The notes under the pieces: generated by a model
What the model was told of the DNA's origin: nothing
Database searches by the model: none
Seen by the model: only the letters and a program-made list of their open reading frames with translations
Made by a program: the position numbers and the translations under genes
Assembly: GCF_051014445.1 (NCBI RefSeq)
Contig: NC_135144.1
Coordinates: forward strand, 7,378,001-7,442,000
Length of the DNA stretch: 64,000 nt
Origin: Colletes latitarsis
Taxonomy: Eukaryota; Arthropoda; Insecta; Hymenoptera; Colletidae
Direction of reading: 5' to 3'
Shown: positions 1-13,053 of the stretch, piece by piece
Numbering within the stretch: the first letter of the stretch is position 1
How the letters are laid out: every line of letters begins with the position of its first letter

Positions 1-190
1 TTTGACGCCCTACAGAAAAGTTGTCTAATACTTTTCTGTAGGTTCCCATGAGCTCTACTTCAAAAAAGAGTTTCATTGAAATATATTCACTATTGTAGAA
101 CTTATGGTGGTTTGAAAATTGTACCATTTTTATGAGGTTTTTTTCACTTCATAGGGTTAAGGAACAATTTCTCCAACATTCGGTCGACGA
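1..190 (+). mobile_element. Palindrome-family copy A (internal fragment, cut by window edge)
   Basis: Matches the interior of copy G (42361-42540) almost base for base: the phrases GACGCCCTACAGAAAAGTTG, CCCATGAGCTCTACTTC and ATATATTCACTATTGTAG recur. Homology stops near position 190, short of an end repeat, so the copy is 3'-truncated. Confidence 0.85.
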
Positions 191-637
191 ATTATAGCAC
201 TTAATTAATTAAATTCAATTAAACTCAATACAATAATAAAATTAATTTCAATTAACTATTTAATACTTTTCTGCGATTACGGACTTTCTGGGGATACGAC
301 AACGATGAATAATTATTTTATTTATTTTTTTTATTATTATTCCATTCACATGTAAGACAACCTTTATTATTTAATACAATACTAGGTATAACATAATACT
401 ACAAATTATTGCGATAACAATATTATTACATCAGTTGTATTCGCAAATTTTTAATTGTACTCCTTGCGTGCGTATGTGTCAATTTCATATACATATATAA
501 ATATTTATTTGTTTATTTATATGAAACTGAAGTATCTTATTCATAGTATATTATACATGAGCGTATATACGCGCGCGCGCGTGTGTGTATGTGTGTGTAT
601 TCTACCTTAACACTTCCCGTACAATCTTAATCGAGTC

Positions 638-670
<33 letters not shown>

Positions 671-878
671 CATTAGGATGGTATAAATAATATTGTATTT
701 CGTAAAAGCACTTTCTGTTGCTTATAATGTTATTATTATTTTGAATTATCGCGTCACACTTCTTAATCTCTGTAATGCTCCATTTTCGCTTCAATTCGTC
801 CATTATAGGATAACTTCGACAGGGATTACCTCTGGAAGAAAATCTTACACGAAGTTACGAACTATAGATATAATCAAG
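191..878. other. Non-coding, AT-rich
   Basis: Contains microsatellites: (CG/TG) at about 569-590 and (TA) at about 650-670. No gene recognised. Confidence 0.7.
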
Positions 879-1102
879 CAGAGTTGAGCAAATTTTATTC
901 GCGAATAACGAATTAAAAGTCTCGACTCGCTCGTAAATAAACTTTTCTCCGTGATTTCGCTCGCCTATACATCAGCTTAAAATATCTGTTAATCGATACA
1001 AATTTACGAACGAATTTAAGAACGAAACGTAAATGGAAGTTAATATAGTAACGAATTGAAAATTTGTATTCGTTATTCGCGAATAAAATTTGCCCAACTT
1101 TG
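879..1102. mobile_element. hAT-like MITE, copy 1
   Basis: Begins CAGAGTTGAGCAAATTTTAT and ends with the inverted AATAAAATTTGCCCAACTTTG. The CAGAG-type start and the flanking 8-mers TAATCAAG and AAATCAGG (6 of 8 alike) suggest hAT superfamily with a decayed 8-bp target duplication. No coding capacity. A related fragment lies at 3003-3065. Confidence 0.65.
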
Positions 1103-1617
1103 AAATCAGGGCTTAAATACTAGAAATTACTTCGCATTGTATGAGTGTGTCGATATTCGTAAATATTCGTTAATGTTTAAACTTAACAAGCGCTTGCTCC
1201 TTGCTTCGGTAGGAAATTCCTTTCGTGCAGTTGTTATCTCTTTTAAACGTATACGTAACCAGCATTATGCAAGCGTAGTATGTATTTCGGAAGTCTATCG
1301 TAACGTACAATGTTTTTCTCTTCCGTGATCATTCGTTCTCTTGCATATAAAACTAATAAATATGAAAAAAGGAAAAATAAATGAAGCACATAGCGAAGAA
1401 GGTGGAAAACAAATGCGAAATGTAGATACAGAGTAACCAGTAATAGTTACAAGTATCAATTTAATGAATCTATATGAAAAAAATGAATGAACATAACTTA
1501 AAATTTTTTCTTACATGCTTTATCTTCGAATAAAATGATTTTGAAAATTTGTTAGTTAGGCTAATGGCGGGCTCAACGGATTTCATTGTAATATTATGGT
1601 TCGTTTAGTTTTGTGCT
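1103..1617. other. Nothing recognised
   Basis: AT-rich; short ORFs without motifs. Confidence 0.6.
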
Positions 1618-2647
1618 ATACAAGGTGTTCGGCCACCTCTGGGAAAAATTTTAATGGAAGATTCTAGAGGCCAAAATAATGCGAAAATCAAGAATACTAA
1701 TTTGTTGATGGAGGCTTCGTTAAAAAGTTATTAACGTTTAAAGTTCCGTCCGTATTGAATTTTTTTCTCGAAAATGCGTAGGATTTCGGGGGTATGTGTA
1801 TTCACCAAAAATTGTTGTATTTGACCCCAGAACCTAGAAATAATTTTTTTAGAACGTTTCGAAATTTTTTTTTCCGCCAAGAAAAGGCACCTTGTCGATT
1901 TTGCTTAATAATTCGTTTTCCATTTTTAATAAATTTGTTTGACGCTGTACGGAGATTTTGTCTAATACTTTTTTATAGATATCAATGCGCTTTACTTCAG
2001 AAAAAAATTTCATTGAAATATATCCACTATTGTAGAAGTTATGGTCGTTTGAAAATTGAACCATATTCATAGGGTTTTTCTCATTTTGAGGATTGAAAGA
2101 TCAACTTTTCGAATATATTTGAGACTTCTACATATTCTTCACTAAAATACGCGTTGTTTGCCTTTTTAAAAATTGAAATCGTCCAATCCGTTCAGGAGTT
2201 ATGACATTTTAAAGATTCGAATTCAAGGAAGCATCTGGTCTCACATTAGATTTTCGGTAACGAATTTTTTTCTCGAAAATGCGTAGAATTTCGAGGGTAT
2301 ATGTAATAACCAAAAATGATTGTAATCGACCCTTGCAACCGAAAATAATTTTTTTAGAACGATTTGAAAAATTTTTTTTTCGCCAAAAAATTTCAGCACA
2401 TAACTCAATTTTTTTCTCGAAAATAAGTAGGATTTCGGGGGTATATGTATTCCACAAAAATGATTGTAATTGATCTGCGCAACCAAACATAATTTTTTCA
2501 GAATGATTTGAAATTTTTTAATTTAACTTTTTAATAACTTTATAACGAAGCTTCAGTCAAAAAATTGATATTCCTGATTTTCGTCTTATTTTGACCCCTA
2601 GAATCCCCCATTAAAATTTTTCCCAGGGGTGGCCGAACACCCTGTAT
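1618..2647 (+). mobile_element. Palindrome-family copy B (about 1.03 kb)
   Basis: Ends TATACAAGGTGTTCGGCCAC and GTGGCCGAACACCCTGTATA are inverted repeats; similarity continues inward through GATTCTAGAGGCCAAAAT and its complement to a TTCGTTAAAAAGTTATTAAC motif. Terminal arms are about 110 bp. Interior contains three imperfect units built on TCGAAAATG..GTAGGATTTCGGGGGTATG. No transposase. Confidence 0.9.
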
Positions 2648-3813
2648 AATGCTACGTTACTCAGTCTATTTGTAAGAAGTGCACAATTGTCCAAATTAGG
2701 GGATGCAGCTCCGATGAGCTTAACAGTTTCCTGAGTAACTTTCGATAGATTTTAGCCATCTCTCGTTGTTTGTGAAAAAAAATGTTAACAAATAATGTTC
2801 GAAAAAATATACGTAGATCTTATTTTCTGTAGTAATCGTATCTCTTAAATAATCATAATAAAGGGTTGTCGTTTGTTTAATGACCTCACAGTCATTTAGT
2901 AAAAACTAAAAATTATTTGAAAACGTAGATTCATTTTCAAAGAAAACAAAATATAGCCAAATCTAACACGATTGCTAAACCTAATTGATTAAACTCTTAC
3001 AGGGAGCAAATTTTATTCAGCGAATATCGAATACAAATTTCAATCGATTTGTAAACTAACTTCTGTAAGAGAGCGTATCAATTATATGCATATATACATA
3101 TTATGATCGATACTGGCACGTGTTTATTTTATAAAATTGTTGCTATAATACGAAGAGAATGGACTTGACATTCTTCGAACGATACGTCTCATGATCGTGA
3201 CTTGTGATTTGTAGTTTAAAGCATACACATAATCCATCCATATGTTGCTACGTATTGCGTCACGTTTATTTTTTTTTTGGACAAAATTGTTTATTTGAAG
3301 TGATATTCACACTTTTTGTTCGAAATTTTTGTCGGGTTTTAATATGCTTTTCTGAATTTCCACAAAAGTACGTTTAATGTCATTAAGTAGAATTTATTTG
3401 CGATCACATAAATTGAATTAAGAACGTAATGCTGTCGGATACATCGGTAAGCACACTCACTACGTGATAAATTTATCGTTCATCCGCCGTCATTGGATGC
3501 AACATGAAGAGACTTACCTCGCGCGCGCGGTTGTACGCAAATTGCCATGATTCAGGCGAATCTTTACTTGCAAATAAATTTAAAACGAAGCCTCTATCTG
3601 AATATCGTCATTCTTGATTTTCATCTTATTTTGGTACGTAGCAGCAATAAAATTAAAATTTGATATAAAAACCCATTTTCTGTGGGACACCTTATAAATA
3701 TGCTCACTAGTACGATTGCAACGGAAATCTGATCGATGATGATGCAAAGATTACTACACAATGAAGACGACTGAGTGGATTTGTATATGTTTTAACGACG
3801 ACATATACATATA
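2648..3813. other. Nothing recognised apart from a hAT-MITE fragment
   Basis: 3003-3065 resembles one end of the hAT-like MITE. 3586-3700 carries a weak match to the palindrome family (TTCTTGATTTTCATCTTATT, GGACACCTTATA). Confidence 0.6.
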
Positions 3814-3894
3814 GGGGATGAATGCCAAACATAAAAGTTTAGCTTTGGAAATTAAATAGTTTCCATGATATCAATAAAGAAATGTTGGGAATTA

Positions 3895-5083
3895 TACAGG
3901 GTGTTCGGCCACCCCTCGGAAAAATTTGAATGGGAGATTCTAGAGGCCAAAATAGGACGAAAATCAAATATACTAATTTCTTGATGGAGGATTCATTAAA
4001 AAGTAATTAACGTTTAAAGTTCCGCCCGTACTGAATTTTTTTCTAGAAAGTGGGTAGGATTTCAAGGGTAGGTATATTCACCAAATATTATTGTAATTGA
4101 ACCCCGCAACCGAAAATAATTTTTCCAGAACGATTTGAAACTTTTTTTTCGTCGAAAAATTTAGACACCTACCCCCCGTCGAGTCTTCTTAAAAATTTGT
4201 TTTTGATTTTTAGTAATTTTGTTTAACGCCCTATAGAAAAGTTGTCTAATACTGTTTTGTAGGTACCCATGGGCTCTGCTTCAGAAATAAATTTCAATGA
4301 GATACCTCTACTATTGTAGGAGTTATGGCCGTTTGAAAATTGGATCAGTTTTAGAGGGCTTTTCTCGCTTTACGATGTCAAGCAATAACTTTTTCAATAT
4401 TGTTAGAATTTCTACAAATTCTTTACTAAAATACGCGTAGTTTACCTTTTGAAACATGACAATTCTCCAATCCGTTCAGAAGTTATGATATTTTAAACAT
4501 TTGCATGAAATTTCGAGAAAGCATTTCTGGCCAGAAATTATATTTTCGGTAAAGAATTTTTTGCTCGAAAATGGTTAGGAATTCAGAGGTATGTCTATTC
4601 ACAAAAAATGATTGTAATTAACCCATGTAACCAATAATAATTTTTTTATAATGATTTGAAATTTTTTAATTTCGTCGAAAAATTTGCCCATTTACTCAAT
4701 TTTTTTCTCAAAAATGGTTAGGATTTCGGGGGTATGTCTATTCACAAAAAATGATTGTAATTAACGCCTGTAACTAACTATAATTTTTTTAGTATGGTTT
4801 GAAATTTTTTAATTTCGTGTAAAGATTTCAACAACTACTCGAATTTTTTTCTCGAAAATGGTTAGGAATTCGGGGGTATATCTATTCACCAAAAATGATT
4901 GCAATTGAGCCCCGCAACCAAAAATAATTTTTCCAGAACGGTTTGAAATTTTTAAATTTAATTTTTTAATAACTTTTTAATGAAGCCTCAGTGAAGAAAT
5001 TGATATTCTTGATTTTCGTCTTATTTTGGCCTCTAGAATCTCCCATTAAAATTTTTCCTAAGGGTGACCGAACACCCTGTATA
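3895..5083 (+). mobile_element. Palindrome-family copy C (about 1.19 kb, longest)
   Basis: Same ends as copy B. Four internal units with GTAGGATTTCGGGGGTATGT-type sequence followed by AAAATGATTGTAATTGACCC and GAACGATTTGAAATTTTTT begin near 4030, 4555, 4700 and 4840, three of them tandem at about 120-145 bp. The flanks 3814-3894 and 5084-5162 are inverted copies of each other. Confidence 0.9.
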
Positions 5084-5163
5084 ATTTCCAACATTTCTTT
5101 ATTGATATCATGGAAACTATTTAATTTCCAAAGCTAAAATTTTATGTTTGGCATTCATCCCCT

Positions 5164-7702
5164 CCTTCTATCCCTCCAAATTTCATGTCGAATTTTTGCA
5201 AATATCTCGGAAGCTAAGACCGAACGCCTTTTAAAAAAGTAAAAAATTGTTCAAAATATCGTCCTTTATAACGTATTTAAATATTAACGAAATTCATGAC
5301 GAGTGGAATCATTGACAACTTCACCGAAAATTCAAACAATAAGACGTTCGTAATAATCAATAGTAGGTTCACGTAATGGAAGTTCATACAATGAAGGTTC
5401 TACTATATTCTTTCTGTTGAGAAAATGTTTAATCCGTTCAAATGCTTCGTCATGAAACAGGAAAAAGATTTGTTACCCGTTGCCAATTTTCCTACTGTAA
5501 AACTTGGTCTAATGGAAAAATTTGTGCTATACAAGGCTAATCCTAATTTATTAAACCATCCTAATTTATTAAGAAACCCGTTGAGTTGTGTCAGTCCAGC
5601 GTACCCGACAGATTTTCAAAGTCACTTTTTTTTTCGAAAACAAAGTTTGCATGAAAAAATTTAATTCTATATTTTCGATTCGTTCTTTCACGTACTATAA
5701 ATAAGCTACCCAATCAGAAAGTAGCATTATACAGATATCAAAAAAAAGATCCATACACCGTAATACATTTAATTTCAACAATAATAATTGTAGTTATAGA
5801 GAACTAATTGGCTATGAAAGAATCGTAAGAAATTGAGAAATTAATTCAGTAGAAAAATCTAAAATATCAAATAAAATTCTATTTGAAAAAATTGTAAAAT
5901 TTATGTATTTCGCTATATACTTTTTCCTCGTGGATTTTTTTACATCCTTCGAAATTTCAAATTTGCCTCTTGGATTTTTATTTAAATCATAATAAAATTC
6001 ATTCTGAAAGCTAAATTAATTTTCTGAATTTCTATGTTTCTAACTAAAATTATTGTTGCGTAAACTGAACGCACTGTTGCATGGATAGTTTTTCTTGATA
6101 ACTGTGGAAAAAAGCGATGAAGAAACGATCAAAAAATAGAAGAACATTGTTTATAGCGGATAAATCCTTTCGAGTTACCGCATTGTCAAATTATTGGGTT
6201 GCAGAATGTTTTATAGGAAATCGAATCGAAGATTTGATTGTCTGAAAAGAAAAGATGTACTTTGCGTCCTTATGCAACTGCTGGTTACTAATTATGTTTC
6301 CGTTCGATGACCTATTTTTACCGAAGATCAATGAAATCTTCTTGGAAGTAAATATGTATCATTAATGATTCATATTTGTCGATTTTCTAGCAATTAATCC
6401 TATCGCTATTAAAAAATACTTCGTATTTTAGCTTAACGTTTTACAAACTTTAAATCAGAATGTTATATATCATTTTAGAGATTCGAGTTCGTACGTCAAT
6501 TTAGATTTATATTATTTGAAATTTTAATCGCTTTTCAACTACTATGTATCTTACATAACACTGTATATTTATGATTCCATTCTACCCATTTTGATAAAAT
6601 TCCCATCTTTAATCGCGCAACCTTTTTCATTGGTTTAGGTTAGCTGGTCCACTAGCATTCCTAGAAAAAATACTCTCTGCGATCCTCTATGTTATAAACT
6701 AAGATTTTTGTTCCTCTTTTTTTCCAGTTGGTTTTTTTCATTATCCCCTTTATTCAACATGCTCGTCGTTCGTTTTGTTTTCTTTTTTTCTTTATATTTT
6801 TAAAGAAACGTTTTTGTCCTCCGTTCGATTTGCAAGGCATCTTATAAATTTACATACATACAATCGTTTCATCGGTTAGATTATTTCAATGGTATTTTAA
6901 AATATTTTTCACATTATGTATAAAGTTCAGTCACTATTTTACAAAATTACGTCAAACACAAACAATACCTGTTTCTGTATTAAAACCTTGAGTTCTCTTT
7001 ACGTAAAAGGATAAGAAAGCCTTTAATAAAAGCAACGATTTAAACCAAGATTAGAAGTTATGAAGTATCGTGAACATTATCATTAAATGGGAAGATGCCC
7101 TCGAGTAAATGTTCGTCAAATAATCAAATAGTAAATATTTGCTGAATATCATTAATAAAATAGAATTTTCTTATTAATACGTACACTATAACCACATAAT
7201 AATGTATCGTATATTAACTGAGCCTTAAAAGTATACTTATTTTACACCGCGAGAAAAAAAAGTAACAAGAGGGAATAGAGTTCAGTGATAATCATAAAGA
7301 ATACAATCACAAATGTGATTGATTAATGTTTAAATTGCTTTACGTAAAGAACTTTACAATTCAATTAATATGCTAAATTATAAAATTCGTAATTTACCGC
7401 TCGCAAGTATAATCTGTTATCCCATTAAAAAAAAAAACAAACAATAGAGAAGGCAACTTTAATAAAGTTAACGTACGTAATTATGGTACGTGATATGGTA
7501 TAAATACTAAAATACCATTTACTGCCAACGTATCTATTTCCACACAAAATAAAACAGGATGTTCTACTTTATTTCACTTTACTAATACACATACGTCGTA
7601 CGGGTGTGACATTTTACTAACTTTCTCTTTCAAATGATTAAATTAGAAGAATCAGATTAAGTAGAAATAATCTTGTTTAATTTAAAAAAAAATTTATTAT
7701 GT
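5164..7702. other. No gene recognised
   Basis: A 79-codon ORF at 5425-5664 has no recognisable motif. The remainder is AT-rich. Confidence 0.6.
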
Positions 7703-8239
7703 ATACAGGGTGTTTGGCCACCCCTGGGAAAAATTGTAATGGGAGATTCTAGACGCCAAAATAGGACGAAAATCAAGGATACCAATTTGTTGATGGAGGC
7801 TTCGTTAAAAAGTTATTAACGTTTAAAGTTCTGCCTGTACTGAATTTTTTTCTAGAAAATGGATAGGATTTCGGGGGTATGTCTATTCATCAAAAATGAT
7901 TGTAATTGACCCCCGCAACCAAAAATAATTTTCCAGAACGATTTGAAATTTTTTTTTTTCGTCGGAAAATTTAGGCACTTAATTAAATTTTTGATAAGGA
8001 ATTTTTTTCTCAAAAGTGCGTAGGATTTCGGGGGTATGTGTAATGACCAAAAATGATTGTAATTGACCCCCACGACCAAAAATAATTTTTCCAGAACGAT
8101 TTGAAATTTTTGAATTTAATTGATAATAACTTTTTAACGAAGCTCCCATCAACAAATTAGTATTCTTAATTTTCGTCTTATTTTGGTCTCTAGAATCCCC
8201 CATTAAAATTTTTCCCAGGGGTGGCCGAACACCGTGTAT
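7703..8239 (+). mobile_element. Palindrome-family copy D (about 0.54 kb)
   Basis: Ends TATACAGGGTGTTTGGCC and GGCCGAACACCGTGTAT. It keeps only two of the internal units, so it is an internally deleted version of the long subfamily in the same orientation as B, C and G. Confidence 0.9.
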
Positions 8240-10604
8240 GAACTGATCGTAAGAATTTTTAAAATGAGATCGAGCTTCGACTAGAAGGAAAAGTAGTTCA
8301 TATGTAGAAAGTTGTAGTAAAAATATGTTTGTTTTTCGATTCACTGTACGTTAGAGAGAAACGTCGAACGATGTTCATATTTCAAAATAATGCGTACGAT
8401 AAGAACAATTACTTTATTTAATCTTAGTGAGTCGTACTTTCTTAAATCCAATTGTTAAAAAAGAAAATCTTTTCAATTCGTAGTAACTGTATTTATTCTT
8501 TAACAGCTTTATAAATATAAATTGAAAAGATTTTATTATTTTACAATATCGTGAAACAACATTGATACTTTACAATAAAATTGATTAAAACGAAGAACAA
8601 TCTACATATTTCGGCACTTATTCAAACTTTGGCGATTATTTATAACTATGTAAAAGCATAAAATGTTTTAACTATCGCTACTGACATATTCAGTAATCTC
8701 TCCTCTGTCATTTAAGCTAAACTAGACCATTCTAGCGGGTTCAGTTTTCACGTAATACTTTGTTTTTGCTTGAAATCGACGATTTTTACAAAAATTCATG
8801 TTTCCCTAAAATTGAAGGTGATTGAGCAATTCGGCTTTCGGATTTTTGTTTGGGGCGAGGAACTCTATCAGAGTCATCCAAGGAGTATTACAAGACCAAA
8901 TTAGTGTTATCAATATAAATATATGCAACAAATAACACCGTCGATGTATTTATTTCCACGCAAAGTGAAACAGGATAGTCATCATGCATGAAATGAATAA
9001 CTCATTTATTCAACTGCAGAATCTAAAATAATTAAAAGATTTTTTATGCTGAGTTTATAATCAAATTAGGTTCAAATAAGTAAATATTTTTAAGTAATTA
9101 ATAAATTACCAATCCTCGCTTATATACTTCCTATGATTGTAAAACGTAACTTGAAAGAAAGTAATCCGTAGTACTCGTGTTGAAACTTCAGTTAAAATAA
9201 CAATTAATTAATTTGTAACGTCCGTTGGTGAAATGGTTATTTACTCATAAGCTTCATACAAAAGAATTAGATTAGACAAAGTTAAATTAGACGAAATTTA
9301 TTTAAGGATACCGTAATTGTATTTCAAAAATAAAACAACACGTTATTTTATTTCCTAGTAATAAATTAAATAAATAAAATATTTAATACAATGACACAAA
9401 TATTTTTCGGTAACCTTCAAAAGATGATATCTTTAAGAGTTTTTCAAAGAAGTAAATAGTACGTATATGATCTAAAATGAAATAGTGTTTTGTCCAGCTC
9501 TGACGGAAATCATAGACCATTATTACTTTTGTGACTTCAGATACACTTATTATGCAATCATAATATCAAAGAAAATTTACTGGTAAAAAATTATGTTTGA
9601 TTGTATGTAGGGGAGTTCTAAAACCGAACACTATCGATATCTTTAAGATTTGAAACTATTTTTCGTGAGCAGTAGGAGACATAGAACAAAGAAAACGATC
9701 CAGCTACGTGTAAACACTAAAGAGATCAATTGATTACCCACTCAATCACTCACACACAAAACTAGTATACACTCACACACACTCGAACACTAACATTTAT
9801 AAAATTCAACTAATGAAATATGTATATTAAACTAAAGTATTTGACATGATATGATAGATATAACAAGGAAAGTCCTAAGACTGCATAAGTAAAATTAAAA
9901 AATAATTCAACAAAATGTAAACAAATATTACTGAATTTACTGATAGTTAATCCGAGAGAAACAATGTTCAAAATTTCTTTCATAATTTTCAATATTAATA
10001 ATATGACAAAATGAATTATTGTAACTAATAAATAAATGTATTGTAAAAATGGTATATATTATTGAATTATTTTCTAATTTCATTTATTTTCTAAAGACCC
10101 ATCCCTTATTATATGTGTCATATTGTAAATGCATTATATACATATACATATATATATTCATTAGTTGATTTTTATAACATTCATTAGTTGAATGTTATAA
10201 ATGTAAGGGATCAAATGCTTTAGTAGGCGAGTGTACCTATAAATTTGCGTAGTTGTGTTACGAGATGTGTGAATGACATTATTATATCTTTTGATAAGTA
10301 ATTTTTTAATTATCTGCAATGATTTTCACAAAAAAAATTTTTTCGCTGTTCTTTGGTTCCGGACGGAACGTTACCCCCTAATGTCGAATAGTGCAAATTT
10401 GAATCTTGCATGGACCTACTAGTATTAATGTTTATTATTTTATTTCAAATACACCGAAATTTATTCTTTGGATAGGAATACGTATAGAATATACATATAG
10501 TGTGCCCCGTGGTATTTCCGCCAAATTGCAAAAATTGAAACCAGAGGTCATAAAGTGAAGGAAATGTTATATAAAGTTTACGAATAAACGGTATGTTTTA
10601 GAAT
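8240..10604. other. No gene recognised
   Basis: AT-rich. 8935-8975 repeats a roughly 40-bp phrase from 7530-7568 (ATTTCCACACAAAATAAAAC). A CACA-rich stretch lies at 9745-9790. Confidence 0.6.
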
Positions 10605-10833
10605 TAGAAACAACATTGTATCACTAGATTTTTACGTGTACGTAGTTTTAAAACAAAAACATTACTCGATAGAAGTGACTTCGTTTTGGTGAAATTTTGT
10701 TGAAATGTTTGTGGAGCGACCATTAATAAACCTACGAAACAACTCGACGTGGTTCGTCGCTGTTTTTAAATAAAAAAAATATTAAAATTTATCTATTAAT
10801 TATGTACCGTGAACATTGACCTACAAAAATGAA

Positions 10834-10884
10834 GGCGATTTAGCCAAACGATTAAGCATTGAACTTGGTTCAAGGCCCAATCAC
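10834..10884 (+). repeat. tRNA-like (pol III box) sequence, shortened, left arm
   Basis: TTAGCCAAACGATTAAG resembles an A box and GTTCAAGGC fits the B-box pattern GWTCRANNC. The spacing is about 27 nt shorter than in the right arm, so it is a SINE-like or pseudo-tRNA remnant, not a tRNA gene. Confidence 0.45.
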
Positions 10885-11376
10885 AAAAATTCTTTCTTTT
10901 ATTCAAAAAAATGTTTTCTTATGTTTCATCTCTTTTACAACAATTTAAGAATAGATTTCAATGATACCACTGAAATATTATACTTTCTATACTTATAATA
11001 CTTTCAATGGAAGTAAATAATTCAACATGCTTTATTTCAAATCTCTTTATTGGTTCATTTTTCAGATCAGTTTCGAGTGATAATTAATGTAAAAGTAATT
11101 AAAACGTTTTAAAACACATGATACCAAGAATATTTTAAAAAACCAAAACTTTTACAATTACATTTTTCTAAAAATAGCTAATTTTTGTCTGTTTTATAAA
11201 ATTTATTGATTTGCCAAAGCTTTAGCAGGTGAGACATATGTCAATGTAAAATATTTGAAAGCATTCCAATTATAAAAAGTATAATATTTCGGCGGTATTA
11301 TCGAAATTTATTCTTTAATTGTTGCAAAAGAGATAAAACAAGAAAAACATTTTTTTTTATTAAAAGATAAAATCAT

Positions 11377-11453
11377 TGGGATCAGGGCTCGAACTGAGTC
11401 AACCAAACCAAAATCTCCGTAATCTATCACTTAACTCTCTTGGCCAAATCGTT
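11377..11453 (-). repeat. tRNA-like (pol III box) sequence, right arm
   Basis: On the minus strand: TTGGCCAAGAGAGTTAAG (A-box-like) and, about 45 nt on, GTTCGAGCC (perfect B-box pattern), within a 77-nt stretch of tRNA length. No acceptable anticodon stem could be folded by eye, so it is probably a SINE head or pseudo-tRNA. Confidence 0.5.
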
Positions 11454-11645
11454 TTCGTTTTTATTTGTTAACATTTATAGTAGATAATGTATAGATTTAG
11501 TGATGATTGAAAACTGCGAAATTTTAACTATTTTTTATTTAAAAACGAGAACGAACCGTGTTGAGCTGCTTTGTAGGTTTGTCAAGGGTCACCTCGAAGC
11601 AATTTTATTATTAAAAGTGTCACAATACAACGATAACAAATCTCA

Positions 11646-12590
11646 TGATTTTTAATGCTACATGAGAACGCACTTTAAGCAAAGAATTAAAAATGCAATA
11701 TTGTTCATTGATGCCAAACTTATATTTAAACAGAAGAACATAATTTTGAACTGAGATTTAAGAAACAATACATGGAATGTAATTTATAATATTTTTTTCA
11801 AACGATAGAAAACATGTAACTACATAGACCGGATAAACACAATCGATCTTCGATGTGCCACGTTTATTTTATTGGTACAATATTTCTTTCTAACTCTATA
11901 ACAAAACATTTTGTGCACAAACTTTATATAAATATTTCTTTCCCCTTTTGACCTTTCGATTAACCCTTTCGATACGATAGGCTTGGTCGCGAATACGTAC
12001 GGGGCAAGTAAAGCGTAAACATATTACTTTACCATAAGACAATGTACAACATTTAATACTTTCTTGCGTCACATAAATTATTGGCTTTTTATTCAACTTG
12101 TATTGGATTAACACATAAGGACTTACAAATAAATACATATCAAAATAATCAAATTGATAAAATTGTTCAACGATATATGATAAACTTTAACGAGTAACTA
12201 TAGTCAAGATACAGCGAGCGTGCAATGATGGATGACTATAGTCACCGTTCGGTATCGAAAGGTTTAAGTTCTCGCAATTCGACGGAAAAATCACGGGACA
12301 CCCTGCGTGTGTCGAATTAATTCTCAAAACGAAATAAAACATATTTACACACTACGAAGATACCAACAGAGAATTATTATTTTACAGCGCTTCGTGCTAC
12401 TCTTAGTATGTACGTTAAATATATCAGAATTTATTCTCAAAATGCAATGATACATATTCGATAAATAATAGTTCAATTATAAGCGTCAACTATTCATAGA
12501 GTGTCGTTCTTATTTCACAGGAATTCGTGTTTATGTTACATCTATCGTAATTCCTTCATAAAACACAATTATACACGCCATTTAATGGTT
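11646..12590. other. No gene recognised
   Basis: AT-rich; an 80-codon minus-strand ORF at 11896-12138 has no motif I know. Confidence 0.6.
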
Positions 12591-12890
12591 CGACCGCGCG
12601 ACAACTAAAGGTTGCCCCCCTGCCCCCCGAAATGGGAAAGGAATGCGTTTATGCGTGCTGTGTTTCTCATAAACCCACAAGCAGTCCCGAGAAGCAGTCC
12701 TCTTACCCTTGGTATCCATTATAGATCAACTTCTCAGCTCCACACAGTACGTACGTATCTGTAAGATAAGACGGTGTATTGGCCAATAGGAAACACTGTT
12801 TAGTATAATAGGACCCGGCGTAAAAGGTTCACCTGTTCGGGGAAGATCTCTTATTCTTCGTATATTACTCGACGTTAGCGTATCTCATTA
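12591..12890. other. Unassigned less AT-rich island
   Basis: Contains a run of C (GCCCCCCTGCCCCCCG), a CCAAT motif in ATTGGCCAATAGG and a donor-like GTAAGATAAG. It may be a promoter or a non-coding exon, but nothing proves either. Confidence 0.3.
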
Positions 12891-12891
12891 G

Positions 12892-13050
12892 AGTGTGCTG
12901 GGTAAAAGTATTGGCACACCATGATCGTTATAAGACTAATGCTTATAACTACTAAGCAAATTAATTTAACAAGAGAATCTTTTTGATATAGTCATTTATT
13001 ATCTAAAACAAAATGGCGCGTAGAAGCGTCGTACGGAAAGTAATACCTGT
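12892..13050 (+). mobile_element. Possible left end of a Tc1-like element
   Basis: GGGTAAAAGTATTGGCACACC is typical of Tc1-family terminal repeats, and an ATG-led MARRSVVRKV reading appears near 13014. No right-hand partner end was found nearby. Confidence 0.35.
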
Positions 13051-13053
13051 TCA

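Larger units (their letters stand above)
10605..11645. mobile_element. Foldback element with tRNA-like sequence in both arms
   Basis: The two arms, about 10605-11010 and 11250-11645, are imperfect inverted repeats; for example AACCTACGAAACAACTCGAC pairs with the complement of 11560-11582, and GAAATATTATACTTTCTATA recurs inverted at 11270-11290. Each arm holds a sequence resembling tRNA A and B boxes. No coding sequence, although a 60-codon ORF overlaps the left arm. Confidence 0.75.

Noticed and set aside
5425..5664. 79-codon ORF
   Set aside because: No motif, no neighbouring exons and AT-rich codon use as in the surroundings.
9607..10382. Possible transposon bounded by TAGGGGAGTT and TTACCCCCTA
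   Set aside because: Only the outer few bases match as an inverted repeat; interior shows no support.
11377..11453. Functional tRNA gene
   Set aside because: Pol III boxes fit but no anticodon or acceptor stem could be paired by eye; better read as SINE or pseudo-tRNA.
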